A stretch of DNA of 64,000 nt from Biformimicrobium ophioploci (GTDB taxonomy: Bacteria > Pseudomonadota > Gammaproteobacteria > Pseudomonadales > Cellvibrionaceae), in NCBI RefSeq assembly GCF_030270605.1, contig NZ_BSYJ01000004.1:1-64000 (forward strand). The letters run 5' to 3'. How positions within the stretch are numbered: the stretch's first letter is position 1; each line of letters begins with the position of its first letter. This document shows, piece by piece, positions 44,633-52,928 of this stretch. The position numbers and the translations under genes are program-made. The notes below the pieces were generated by a model. That model was not told the DNA's origin. It worked only from the letters and a program-made list of their open reading frames with translations, and did no database searches.

Positions 44633-44649
44633 TTCAATTTACGTGCCAA
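44633..44649 (-). promoter_or_regulatory. sigma-54-type promoter of the assimilatory nitrate transporter
   Basis: On the minus strand TTGGCACG-TAAA-TTGAA has the same -24 element, spacing and variant -12 as the nirB promoter. Transcription would start near 44622, about 30 bases before the ATG. TGCACCAAAAAG at 44707-44718 resembles an NtrC half-site on the plus strand. Confidence 0.6.
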
Positions 44650-44921
44650 GCCGGCACGGGTGTCTGACACATCTATATGGATTTTCGGGCAAACGTCCAG
44701 CGCGGCTGCACCAAAAAGAGGAGCTGACCGCTATGGCTGCTTTGTTTTCGTGCGGCGCTCTCGGTCTGGCACGGCCGTACGGCACGACGGGCGCGGCCTG
44801 CTACCCATTCCGGTGTGTCAGGTAGTAAGCTTGGGAATGCCCGTCCATCAGGGGCTACGGTAGTACCACCTTTGCCCCATGCAGAAATCTGGCACCCTGA
44901 TAGACTGGCAACAGTTTAAAC

Positions 44922-45042
44922 ACCGAGTCCCGCTATCTACCCGGTTGGCCTGAAGGCCCGGCCGCATGATATCGGGACCGTGGCAGTACCGGCCACCAGG
45001 GTCTAGCGGGAAACCGCCGGGCCTCCCGAACTTGGAAAGGCG
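44922..45042 (+). promoter_or_regulatory. molybdenum cofactor (Moco) riboswitch before moaA
   Basis: The leader closes with CCCGCTA at 44929-44935 paired to TAGCGGG at 45004-45010, contains internal stems such as GGCC-TGAA-GGCC near 44947, and ends with the characteristic GCCGGGCCTCCCG at about 45016-45028 and CTTGGAAAGGCG before the ATG. This 3' block is nearly the same as in the E. coli moaA leader, as I recall it. GGAAAGG at 45033-45039 is also the moaA ribosome binding site, so cofactor binding would block translation. The upstream 44650-44921 holds no gene I can support. Confidence 0.8.
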
Positions 45043-45046
45043 TTTA

Positions 45047-46024
45047 ATGTTACAAGATAGCTTTGGTCGCAGGTTTTATTACCTGCGCCTGTCCGTCACG
45101 GATATCTGCAATTTCCGCTGCAATTACTGCCTGCCTGATGGTATCGGTTGCGGCCGCTCCCTCGAAGGGGAAAACCCGCTGTCGGTGGCCGAGGTGTCCA
45201 CTGTGGTGCGCGCCTTTGCCGAGCTGGGCACGGAAAAGGTGCGCCTGACCGGTGGCGAACCAAGCCTGCGCCGCGACCTGCTCGATATGATGCACGCGGT
45301 GCGCGACTGCGACAGCATCCGCCGCCTTGCCATCACTACCAACGGCTATCGCCTGCCGGCCCAGATCGACGACTGGCACAGTGCGGGCCTGGACCAGCTG
45401 AACGTCAGCGTGGACAGCCTCGACCCGGCGCAATTCCACAAGATTACCGGCCACGACCGGCTCGACAAGGCGCTTGCCGGCATCGACCGCGCGCTGGAGC
45501 TGGGTATTGCCACCAAGGTCAACGCGGTGCTGCTGCGCGAACATAACCTCAGTGAGTTCGAACGTTTCCTCGGCTGGATTCGCGAGACACCGGTGACGCT
45601 GCGCTTTATCGAACTGATGCGCACCGGCGACAATCGCGAGTTCTTTGCCAGCAACCACGTATCCGGCAGCGATATCGAGACGCTGCTGGTGCGCGATGGC
45701 TGGCAGCAGGTCATCCGTACCCGCGACGCCGGCCCCGCGCGCGAGTATTACCACCCGGATTACGCCGGCCGCATCGGCCTGATTACCCCCTACGGCAAGG
45801 ACTTCTGTGCCAGCTGCAATCGCCTGCGGATCTCCGCCCAGGGCAAACTGCACCTGTGCCTGTTCGCCGAGCAGGGTTTTGACCTGCGCGAGGTGATTGC
45901 CGATGGGGATCATGTTGCGCTGGCGGATCATATCCGCGAGCTGATTCACGGCAAGGCCGCGGCACATGACCTGCACGAAGGCTTCACCGGGGCCACCCGC
46001 AACCTGGCAATGCTCGGGGGCTGA
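45047..46024 (+). CDS. moaA: GTP 3',8-cyclase MoaA
   Basis: A 325-residue radical SAM enzyme that with MoaC makes cyclic pyranopterin from GTP. The N-terminal cluster is C21, C25 and C28 ('CNFRCNYC'), the C-terminal cluster comes from 'FCASCNRLRIS' and a cysteine 14 residues later, and the chain ends 'LAMLGG' with the conserved double glycine. The start at 45047 follows the riboswitch; a longer frame from 44966 would run through the riboswitch. It opens a ten-gene operon in one direction. Confidence 0.95.
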   Translation: MLQDSFGRRFYYLRLSVTDICNFRCNYCLPDGIGCGRSLEGENPLSVAEVSTVVRAFAELGTEKVRLTGGEPSLRRDLLDMMHAVRDCDSIRRLAITTNGYRLPAQIDDWHSAGLDQLNVSVDSLDPAQFHKITGHDRLDKALAGIDRALELGIATKVNAVLLREHNLSEFERFLGWIRETPVTLRFIELMRTGDNREFFASNHVSGSDIETLLVRDGWQQVIRTRDAGPAREYYHPDYAGRIGLITPYGKDFCASCNRLRISAQGKLHLCLFAEQGFDLREVIADGDHVALADHIRELIHGKAAAHDLHEGFTGATRNLAMLGG

Positions 46025-46026
46025 GC

Positions 46027-46629
46027 ATGCAGCGCCGGCAGGAATACATCGGTGTGGTTCTGGCAGGCGGCCGCTCCAGCAGGATGGGCCGCGACAAGGC
46101 ACTGTTGCCGGTCGCCGGTAATGGCACCTTCCTGGAAAAGGCCCGGGGCCTGCTGCGCGAATTGCCGCTGGGTCAGGTGCTGGTCAGTGGTGCGCGCCCC
46201 GGTGGCGTGCCGGACCTGGTGCCGGACCGCGGGCCGCTCGGTGGCCTGCACGCCGTGGCCAGTGACAGCAGCGCCCAGGCGGCGCTGGTCATCCCGGTGG
46301 ACATGCCGCTGCTGGACAGTGGCCTGCTCGCCGACCTGCTCCACGCCGGTGAGCGCGCCGGCCGCGCCTGTTATTTTGGCGACTACTTTTTTCCGCTGTG
46401 GCTGCCGCTCGACAGTCGCTGCAGGGATTACCTGCAGCGTGCGGTGACAGGCGAGGTAGCCAACTCAGTGGGCGCCATGTTGCGTCACCTGCAGGCACTT
46501 TCCCTGCCGCACCCGCACCGTGATGGCGCGGGCCCCGAATGGCATCGCAATATCAACACGCCGGCGGAATACGCCAGCCTGCCGGTATCGAACCACGCAA
46601 TCAATACCAATATCACGAGAGAGAACTGA
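46027..46629 (+). CDS. mobA: molybdenum cofactor guanylyltransferase MobA
   Basis: A 200-residue enzyme adding GMP to molybdopterin, forming the MGD cofactor used by NarG and NasA. The nucleotide-binding N-terminus is 'VVLAGGRSSRMGRDKALL', with the LAGG-x-S-x-R-M-G-x-D-K pattern, and 'LVPDRGPLGGLHAV' and 'IPVDMPLL' are further family motifs. It starts two bases after moaA. The C-terminal 25 residues are less conserved. Confidence 0.92.
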   Translation: MQRRQEYIGVVLAGGRSSRMGRDKALLPVAGNGTFLEKARGLLRELPLGQVLVSGARPGGVPDLVPDRGPLGGLHAVASDSSAQAALVIPVDMPLLDSGLLADLLHAGERAGRACYFGDYFFPLWLPLDSRCRDYLQRAVTGEVANSVGAMLRHLQALSLPHPHRDGAGPEWHRNINTPAEYASLPVSNHAINTNITREN

Positions 46630-46631
46630 TC

Positions 46632-47174
46632 ATGTCCGGACACGCTTCCACTGAATTCGTACCGCTGAATATCGCGGTGCTGACCGTATCCGACACGCGC
46701 AACGAGAAGACCGATACCTCCGGTATGTACCTTGTAGAGGCGCTGAAGACCGCGGGCCATCATCTGGCTGACAAGCGCATTACCCCGGACGATGTCTACC
46801 AGATGCGCGCGGTGGTTTCCGCCTGGATTGCCAGCGCGGAAGTGCAGGTAGTGCTGGTTACCGGCGGTACCGGCTTTACTGATCGCGACTCCACCCCGGA
46901 AGCCCTGCAGCCGTTATTCGATAAGACGGTGGACGGTTTTGGCGAGCTGTTCCGCCATGTTTCCATGAGCGATATCGGCAGTTCCACGGTGCAGTCGCGT
47001 GCGCTTGCTGGCCTCGCCAACCGCACCCTGGTGTGCTGCATGCCGGGCTCCACCGGCGCCTGCCGCACGGCCTGGGAAGAGATCCTGCTGGAGCAGCTGG
47101 ATGCGCGCCACCGGCCGTGCAACTTTGTGCCGCACGTGAAGTTCGAGCAGGTCGCCTGCGAGACCCGGGGTTGA
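46632..47174 (+). CDS. moaB: molybdopterin adenylyltransferase-type protein MoaB
   Basis: A 180-residue protein of the MoaB/Mog fold, which adenylylates molybdopterin. Family motifs are '[16 protein letters not shown]' at the N-terminus, '[17 protein letters not shown]' at about 76-92, and '[17 protein letters not shown]' near the C-terminus. The start at 46632 lies two bases after mobA; an upstream in-frame ATG is inside mobA. The related MoeA is not seen in the window. Confidence 0.92.
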   Translation: MSGHASTEFVPLNIAVLTVSDTRNEKTDTSGMYLVEALKTAGHHLADKRITPDDVYQMRAVVSAWIASAEVQVVLVTGGTGFTDRDSTPEALQPLFDKTVDGFGELFRHVSMSDIGSSTVQSRALAGLANRTLVCCMPGSTGACRTAWEEILLEQLDARHRPCNFVPHVKFEQVACETRG

Positions 47175-47178
47175 TCCG

Positions 47179-47700
47179 ATGAGCGACGCCCAGCACCAAT
47201 CGCCACACCTGACCCACCTGAACCAGCGCGGTGAAGCCAGCATGGTGGATGTCACTGCGAAGGACGTGACCGACCGCGGCGCGTTGGCGGAAAGCCGCAT
47301 CAGCATGAGCGCAGAGGCGTTTGCGCTGCTCAGCGAGGGCGCCCACAAGAAAGGTGATGTGCTGGCAGTCGCGCGCATTGCCGGTATCCAGGCGGCCAAG
47401 AAAACGGCCGACCTGATCCCGCTGTGTCACCCACTGATGCTGACCAAGGTGGCGCTCGATTTTGAGTTGCAGCCCGACAGCCACAGCGTACATATCAGCG
47501 CGTTCTGCCGCCTGGCCGGGCGCACCGGTGTGGAGATGGAAGCCCTGACCGCTGCCTCGGTGGCGGCGCTGACCATTTACGATATGTGCAAGGCCGTGGA
47601 TCCGGCCATGGTGATCGGCCCGACCCGGCTGGTAGAGAAAAGCGGTGGCAAACGCGGTCACTGGCAGGCCGCTCCCGCACAGGCCGGCGCAGAGAAGTAA
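47179..47700 (+). CDS. moaC: cyclic pyranopterin monophosphate synthase MoaC
   Basis: A 173-residue enzyme of normal length that acts after MoaA. Typical segments are '[23 protein letters not shown]', present across residues 10-32, the '[29 protein letters not shown]' region described at 54-82 with the active-site histidine, and '[20 protein letters not shown]'. It follows moaB by four bases. Confidence 0.94.
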   Translation: MSDAQHQSPHLTHLNQRGEASMVDVTAKDVTDRGALAESRISMSAEAFALLSEGAHKKGDVLAVARIAGIQAAKKTADLIPLCHPLMLTKVALDFELQPDSHSVHISAFCRLAGRTGVEMEALTAASVAALTIYDMCKAVDPAMVIGPTRLVEKSGGKRGHWQAAPAQAGAEK

Positions 47701-47724
47701 AGAGTTCTCGAGAGGAGTAGCAAT

Positions 47725-47970
47725 ATGGTCAAGGTCCTGTTTTTCGCGCGCCTGCGCCAGCAACTGGGTACTGGCGAAGTGCGACTGGAAAATTTCTCCG
47801 GCAGCATTGCGGCATTGCGCGATGCCCTGTGTGATCAAAATCCGGCATGGCGTGCACACCTTTGCGATGACAACATCCGCACCGCGCTGAACCAAGAGCT
47901 GGTAGCGACCGATTGTGCTGTCGCCGGCGGCGATGAAGTTGCGTTCTTTCCGCCGGTCACCGGCGGTTGA
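47725..47970 (+). CDS. moaD: molybdopterin synthase sulphur carrier MoaD
   Basis: An 81-residue ubiquitin-like protein that carries the sulphur for molybdopterin. It starts 'MVKVLFFARLRQQLG' and ends in 'FFPPVTGG'; the terminal double glycine is where MoeB adenylylates it and sulphur is attached. GAGAGGAG lies upstream. moaE follows. Confidence 0.93.
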   Translation: MVKVLFFARLRQQLGTGEVRLENFSGSIAALRDALCDQNPAWRAHLCDDNIRTALNQELVATDCAVAGGDEVAFFPPVTGG

Positions 47971-47994
47971 TGGCGAAAGGGTTGAGGTAAGCCA

Positions 47995-48471
47995 ATGTCC
48001 AGTTTCGACAGAATCATTGTTTGCGAAACACCGTTTGATGTTGCCGCGGAATACGCTGCACTGCAGCGCGGTGCCTGTGCTGACGGCGCCTGCGCCATGT
48101 TTGTCGGCTCGGTGCGCGATTTCAATGCGGGCAACGGCGTGACCCAGCTGGCGCTGGAGCACTACCCGGGCATGACGGAAAAAAGCCTGGCCGGGATTAT
48201 TGCCGATGCGCGTGCACGCTGGGGCCTTGGCCGCGTGCATGTCATCCACCGCGTGGGTGCCATGCAGGTGAACGAGGAGATCGTTTTCGTGGGGGTGACC
48301 AGCCCCCATCGCCAGGCCGCATTCGCTGCCTGCCAGTACATCATGGACCGGCTCAAGACCGAGGCACCCTTCTGGAAGCGCGAAACCGTGCACGCTGAAG
48401 ATGGCGCTAGCGAAGAGCGCTGGGTGGACGCGCGCGCGAGCGACACCGCGGAGCTGGAAAAGTGGGCCTGA
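47995..48471 (+). CDS. moaE: molybdopterin synthase catalytic subunit MoaE
   Basis: A 158-residue enzyme that with MoaD inserts the two dithiolene sulphurs. Family motifs: 'GACAMFVGSVRDFNAG' near residue 30, 'LALEHYPGMTEK' near 50, 'VHVIHRVGAMQVNEEIVFV', and 'KTEAPFWKRE' with the active-site lysines. Its end overlaps modA by ten bases, showing one operon with the transporter genes. Confidence 0.94.
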   Translation: MSSFDRIIVCETPFDVAAEYAALQRGACADGACAMFVGSVRDFNAGNGVTQLALEHYPGMTEKSLAGIIADARARWGLGRVHVIHRVGAMQVNEEIVFVGVTSPHRQAAFAACQYIMDRLKTEAPFWKRETVHAEDGASEERWVDARASDTAELEKWA

Positions 48472-49220
48472 AACGGGCCCTGTGCTTTTTCCTGTTGCTG
48501 GGCCTGCAGCCCGCACAGGCGGCAGACTGCGAGCTGCGCGTCGCCGTTGCGGCGAGTTTCCGTCCGGCGCTCGAGCAGTTGTTGCCGGATTTTGAGCGAC
48601 AACAACATTGCCGCGTCCGGCTCAGTAGCGGCAGCTCCGGCACCCTGTACCAGCAGGCGCTGCACGGGGCACCCTTCGACCTGTTTCTGTCCGCCGATGC
48701 CGAACGCCCCCTGCTGCTGGAGCAACAACAGAAAATCCTGCCGGGCAGCCGCAGCACCTACGCATCGGGCCTGCTGGCACTTTGGCATCCAGCGCCCGGC
48801 ACAGATGCGAGTGCGCAGTTGCAGCAGTGGCCGGAAAAAATCGTACTGGCGGATCCGCAACTGGCACCGTTCGGAACCGCTGCCAGGCAGGCCATGCAGG
48901 CACTCGGCATCTGGGATGCCAAGCAGGCGCAACTGGCGCGTACCCACAATGCCGGCCAGGCCTTCCTGATCCTGGATTCCGGCAATGCCCGCATGGGTTT
49001 CGTGGCCGCCAGCCAGATGCTCGCGGCGGGCCGGGACAATTACTGGCTGGTGCCGCGTGAACTCTACCAGCCCATTGCACAGCAACTGGTGGTACTCAAG
49101 CGCGGGCCCAACCCCGATGCAGCGCAGGCGCTGGCAGAATATCTGGTATCGGCACCGGTCCAGTCGCGCATCGCGGCCCTCGGCTACGCCGCGGATAACC
49201 GGCACGGGATTGTGCCGTGA
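48462..49220 (+). CDS. modA: molybdate ABC transporter binding protein ModA
   Basis: A 252-residue periplasmic protein that binds molybdate. GTG 48462 starts within the end of moaE; residues 1-21 are a signal peptide ending 'AQA'. The binding-protein signatures are 'VAVAASFRPALEQL', 'SGSSGTLYQQALHGAPFDLFLSADAERP' (described at 50-77) and 'GYAADNRHGIVP' at the end. The stop overlaps the modB GTG by three bases (GTGA at 49217). Confidence 0.92.
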   Translation: MGLKRALCFFLLLGLQPAQAADCELRVAVAASFRPALEQLLPDFERQQHCRVRLSSGSSGTLYQQALHGAPFDLFLSADAERPLLLEQQQKILPGSRSTYASGLLALWHPAPGTDASAQLQQWPEKIVLADPQLAPFGTAARQAMQALGIWDAKQAQLARTHNAGQAFLILDSGNARMGFVAASQMLAAGRDNYWLVPRELYQPIAQQLVVLKRGPNPDAAQALAEYLVSAPVQSRIAALGYAADNRHGIVP

Positions 49221-49936
49221 GCATGCCCGCGGCCGACCTGCAGGCGCTCTGGCTGACCCTCAGGCTGGCCGCCCTGACCACCCTGATTCTCTTTATCATC
49301 GGTGTGCCGCTGGCCTGGAAACTGAGTCACTGGCGCAGTCGCTGGCGTCACCTGGTGGAAGTACTGATTACCCTGCCGCTGGTGCTGCCCCCGACCGTGC
49401 TGGGTTTTTACCTGTTGCTGCTGTTTTCCCCCAATTATGCAACCGGCCAGTGGCTGGCGGCACTCTGGGGAGAGCCGCTGGTGTTTTCATTTACCGGCCT
49501 GGTGATTGCCTCCGTCATCTACTCGCTGCCGTTTATGGTGCAGCCGTTGCTGGCTTCCTTTTCCCAGAACGGCCAGCGCCTGAGCCAGGCCGCGGCCGCG
49601 CTCGGTATACCGCCGGCCATCGCACTGTTCAAGGTGCTGCTGCCGGCCAGCAAGGCGGCCATCGTCAGTGCCTGCGCCCTGAGCTTCGCCCATACGCTGG
49701 GTGAATTCGGTGTGGTGCTGATGATTGGCGGTGCCATTCCCGGGGAGACGCAGGTAGTTTCGATCGCCCTGTTCCAGCATGTCGAGGCGTTGCAGTACGG
49801 TGCCGCACACCGCCTTGCGATCGTGCTGTTACTGGTGACCACGGCACTGCTGTTGCTCGCACGCTGGCTGGGCCGCAACCCTGCCGGCGCAGCCCTGCCA
49901 CAACCGGTGGCGGGAGTGCCGGGAGTGCCGGGATAA
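49217..49936 (+). CDS. modB: molybdate ABC transporter permease ModB
   Basis: A 239-residue inner membrane permease with five or six helices. The ABC contact loop is 'AAAALGIPPAIALFKVLLPASKAAI', present near residues 127-151, and 'LGEFGVVLMIGGAIPGETQ' is typical of ModB. The C-terminal tail is proline- and glycine-rich with 'PGVPGVPG'. Its stop TAA overlaps the modC ATG by one base. Confidence 0.92.
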   Translation: MSMPAADLQALWLTLRLAALTTLILFIIGVPLAWKLSHWRSRWRHLVEVLITLPLVLPPTVLGFYLLLLFSPNYATGQWLAALWGEPLVFSFTGLVIASVIYSLPFMVQPLLASFSQNGQRLSQAAAALGIPPAIALFKVLLPASKAAIVSACALSFAHTLGEFGVVLMIGGAIPGETQVVSIALFQHVEALQYGAAHRLAIVLLLVTTALLLLARWLGRNPAGAALPQPVAGVPGVPG

Positions 49937-51063
49937 TGGCGGGCCAGCTTTCTGCCACCGGCAAGGCGGCGTTCACCCTGGAAGCAGTCGTTGCTGGCGG
50001 CCTGGTAGTGGAGCAGCTGGTAACCACGCTGAACGCGGCCAAACCCTGGCAGCTGGCGCTGCCTGCCAGCGGTATCGTCGGCCTTACCGGCCCGTCCGGC
50101 GGCGGCAAGAGCACTCTGCTGGCCGCACTGGCGGGGCAGCGTAGCTGCAGCGGCGTGGTCGAGTTCGCCGGTCGTACCTGGCAGAACGGACGCAGCGGTA
50201 TCCCCGCCCACAAACGCGATATGTCACTTGGTTTCCAGGACAGCCGCCTGTTTTCAGGCCAGACCGTGGCACAGAACCTGGCGCTGGCGCATCGCTACAG
50301 CCGCAGGCCACTGGATTCAGGTGCGCGTACCCAGTTGCAGGCTGATTTCGGCATCCAGCACCTGTTGCAGAGCCCGGTGGAACAGCTTTCCGGAGGCGAG
50401 GCGCAGCGGGTGGCGCTGTTGCGCCAGCTGTTTCACAATGCCGCACTGCAGCTTTTCGATGAGCCGCTGGCGGCGGTAGACCAGGCGCTGGTCATTCGGC
50501 GCCTGTTACCGACACTGCGCGCCTTCTGGGAGCGGCATCCGGCGCTGGTGCTGTGGACCAGCCACAACTTCAATGAAATCCAGTTGCTTGCAGATCGCTG
50601 CCTGTGGATGGAAAACGCCGCGCTGACAGGCCCGTTGCGCTTGCAGGATGTGGCGCGCCGGCTGCAGTTCGGTGACTTCGGCCATACCTGTTACAGCCGT
50701 GTGGAAGCACTGGTGGTGGGGCAGCAGGGCGGCATGCTGGAGCTTTCCCTGGGCGGACACAAACTGTTTGCGGACCGGGTCACCGGGGATTATGCGCGCG
50801 GCCAGTCAGTGGCGTTCCTGCTGGAATCCGGTGATATCAGCCTGAGCCTCGAGTGGCCGGGCCTGTCCAGTATTCTCAATTGCCTGCCGGTGACGCTGGT
50901 TGGCAGGCAGGCGCTGGATGATGGCCGCGTGCGCCTGCAGTTGCGCAGCGGTACCCAGGATTTCCAGGCGGACATCTCCTGCCTGTCGTTCGAGCGCCTG
51001 GGGCTGCACGACGGTGGACAGTATTTCGCACAATTCAAGGCCGGCAGCCTGGCCGGGCTCTAG
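49936..51063 (+). CDS. modC: molybdate ABC transporter ATP-binding protein ModC
   Basis: A 375-residue ATPase. Walker A is 'GPSGGGKSTLL' (about 52-62), the signature is 'LSGGEAQRVALLRQL', and Walker B is 'LQLFDEPLAAVD'. The C-terminal third is a TOBE/MOP-like domain that binds molybdate and inhibits transport. The stop TAG shares its last base with the GTG start of moeB. Confidence 0.93.
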   Translation: MAGQLSATGKAAFTLEAVVAGGLVVEQLVTTLNAAKPWQLALPASGIVGLTGPSGGGKSTLLAALAGQRSCSGVVEFAGRTWQNGRSGIPAHKRDMSLGFQDSRLFSGQTVAQNLALAHRYSRRPLDSGARTQLQADFGIQHLLQSPVEQLSGGEAQRVALLRQLFHNAALQLFDEPLAAVDQALVIRRLLPTLRAFWERHPALVLWTSHNFNEIQLLADRCLWMENAALTGPLRLQDVARRLQFGDFGHTCYSRVEALVVGQQGGMLELSLGGHKLFADRVTGDYARGQSVAFLLESGDISLSLEWPGLSSILNCLPVTLVGRQALDDGRVRLQLRSGTQDFQADISCLSFERLGLHDGGQYFAQFKAGSLAGL

Positions 51064-51863
51064 TGCGTGCAACCAATAATATTCAAGGACTTGTTTTGAT
51101 CAGCCACAAGCAGCGAACCCGCTACAGTCGCCAGATTATGTTGCCGCAGGTGGGAGAGGCGGGGCAGGAGAAACTGTCTGCCGCCAGGGTCCTGGTGATC
51201 GGCATGGGCGGCCTCGGCTGTCCGGCAGCGCTGTACCTGGCATCTGCCGGCGTGGGAGAGCTGCACCTGGTGGATGCCGATACCATCGAACTGTCGAACC
51301 TGCAGCGGCAGGTGCTGTACAAGACCAACCACCTCAAAAAATCCAAGGCACAGGTCGCGGCGCAACAGCTACAGGCGGCCAACCCGGAAATAAGAATCGT
51401 GCCGCATCAGTGTATGGCCGATAGCGCCTGGTTGCACGAGCACCTGCCGGGCTTCGACCTGGTGCTGGACTGCACCGACAATATGCAGACCCGCTATGCG
51501 ATCAACAGCGCCTGCCGCGAACTGCGCGTGCCGGTGATCATGGCATCGGTGCAGGGCTTTTCCGGGCAGCTTGTCAGTTTTGACTTTCGCGAGCCGGGCT
51601 CGCCCTGCTATGCCTGCGTATTCCCCGATACCGGTGAAGAGCCGGCCGGTAACTGCGAGACCATCGGTGTAATCGGGCCGGCACTCGGTATGGTCGGCAG
51701 CGCACAGGCGCTGGAGGCACTGAAGCTGATTGTGGGCCTGCCCCTTGGCAGCCTCAATACGCTGCAGCTGCTGGAAGCGGAATTCCTCGAGTGGCGCAGC
51801 CTGGCACTGGGCGAAGAGCGATGCGAAGCCTGCCGTCAGCGCCAGCACGCCTGCCACGGGTAA
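51063..51863 (+). CDS. moeB: molybdopterin synthase adenylyltransferase MoeB
   Basis: A 266-residue E1-like enzyme that activates the MoaD C-terminus. The nucleotide-binding 'VIGMGGLGCPAALYLASAG' lies near residue 41, with 'DADTIELSNLQRQVL' after it; the catalytic-loop region 'NCETIGVIGPALGMVGS' and two CxxC pairs ('CYACVF', 'CEACRQ') for zinc are present. GTG 51063 overlaps the modC stop, but conserved sequence starts only at 'RTRYSRQIMLPQVGEAGQ', so a TTG near 51096 is also possible. It is the last gene of the operon and converges on the CorA-type gene. Confidence 0.9.
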   Translation: MRATNNIQGLVLISHKQRTRYSRQIMLPQVGEAGQEKLSAARVLVIGMGGLGCPAALYLASAGVGELHLVDADTIELSNLQRQVLYKTNHLKKSKAQVAAQQLQAANPEIRIVPHQCMADSAWLHEHLPGFDLVLDCTDNMQTRYAINSACRELRVPVIMASVQGFSGQLVSFDFREPGSPCYACVFPDTGEEPAGNCETIGVIGPALGMVGSAQALEALKLIVGLPLGSLNTLQLLEAEFLEWRSLALGEERCEACRQRQHACHG

Positions 51864-51870
51864 CCGCGAC

Positions 51871-52839
51871 TCAAAGCCATTTCTTGTGCCGGATCCACGC
51901 GAGCCCCCCGGCCACGAACACCAGCATAAACGCCAGCACACCAAAGTAACCGTACCGCCAGCGCAGTTCCGGCATGTTCTCAAAGTTCATGCCGTAGATC
52001 CCCGCAATCAGGCTCAGCGGCAGGAATATCGCGGTAACGATGGTCAGCAGTTTCATGATGTTATTGGTGCGGTGGGCGCTGACCGAAATAAAACCGTTGA
52101 TCAGGTCGCTGGTGAGCTCCTGATACAGGTTGGCCATACTGGCGAGACGCTCGAAGTGCTCGTACAGGTCTGTTAGTTCATGCTCGTCGAACGCCAGTAG
52201 TGCATGGTCGTGACCACCCATCAGCTCCTGTATGACCCCGTGCTGGTATACGTAGGCCCTGCGCGCCTTTTTCAGCTGGGAGTTGTAGTTGATCAGCTCG
52301 CTCAGCAGGTCATCGCTAGTGGACTCAAAAATCTCATCCTCGATCTCACCCAGCCGTTGTTCGATATCGTACATCAGGGGCAGGTAGCGATCCGCGAGGC
52401 CGCGCAGCAGGAAATAGCACAGCTGGCCGATACCGCCGCGGGGCAGCTGCTGCTGGCCGGCGGTCTGGTCCCAGTATTTTTCCACCGATTCAGACGGCAG
52501 GTCGTGGCGGGTAATCAGGAAGCTGCCGCTGGCAAAGATTCCGAGCTGGTGACGACTGATGCGGTCGTGTACGGCCTCCCGGGTCAGCTCGTGCATCAGC
52601 AGGAATACATGATCCTGGAAAGCTTCGTACTTGGCGGGGTGGCGCTGGCGCTGCGCATCGCGGTGGGCCAGCGGATTGAGCCCAAATGGCCCAAGTGCCG
52701 CCGCTTCAATCTGGCTTTGTGCACCGCAGATATCGATCCAGGCGAAGCCGCCCTGGTCGTGGAACCGGGCGAGCAGATCCTCGTTGCCTTGCGCAGCCAG
52801 GCGACCACGCTCGTCAAACAGCATTACCCTGATAGCCAA
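51871..52839 (-). CDS. CorA/ZntB-family divalent cation transporter
   Basis: A 322-residue membrane protein. The large cytoplasmic N-terminal domain (1-255) is followed by two membrane helices with the pore signature 'YGMNFENMPEL' between them, which has the GMN motif of the CorA family; the final helix ends in a positive tail ('RHKKWL'). The length and N-terminus are closer to ZntB-type zinc transporters than to CorA, but the two cannot be separated surely by eye. It lies alone, head-on to the Moco operon. Confidence 0.82.
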   Translation of the reverse strand: MAIRVMLFDERGRLAAQGNEDLLARFHDQGGFAWIDICGAQSQIEAAALGPFGLNPLAHRDAQRQRHPAKYEAFQDHVFLLMHELTREAVHDRISRHQLGIFASGSFLITRHDLPSESVEKYWDQTAGQQQLPRGGIGQLCYFLLRGLADRYLPLMYDIEQRLGEIEDEIFESTSDDLLSELINYNSQLKKARRAYVYQHGVIQELMGGHDHALLAFDEHELTDLYEHFERLASMANLYQELTSDLINGFISVSAHRTNNIMKLLTIVTAIFLPLSLIAGIYGMNFENMPELRWRYGYFGVLAFMLVFVAGGLAWIRHKKWL

Positions 52840-52928
52840 TGGCCTGCCTCCCTCGGGTGATACGGGTATCGGGAAGCGTTGAGTATGCCGTTATTTGGCG
52901 GCAGAGCAAACCAGGCCGCTGCTGCCGT

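Noticed and set aside
44733-44825. A 30-codon frame with AGGAG before its ATG upstream of the Moco riboswitch.
   Set aside because: The peptide is short, not recognisable, and lies before a riboswitch and beside a sigma-54 promoter; the ribosome binding site match alone is weak evidence.
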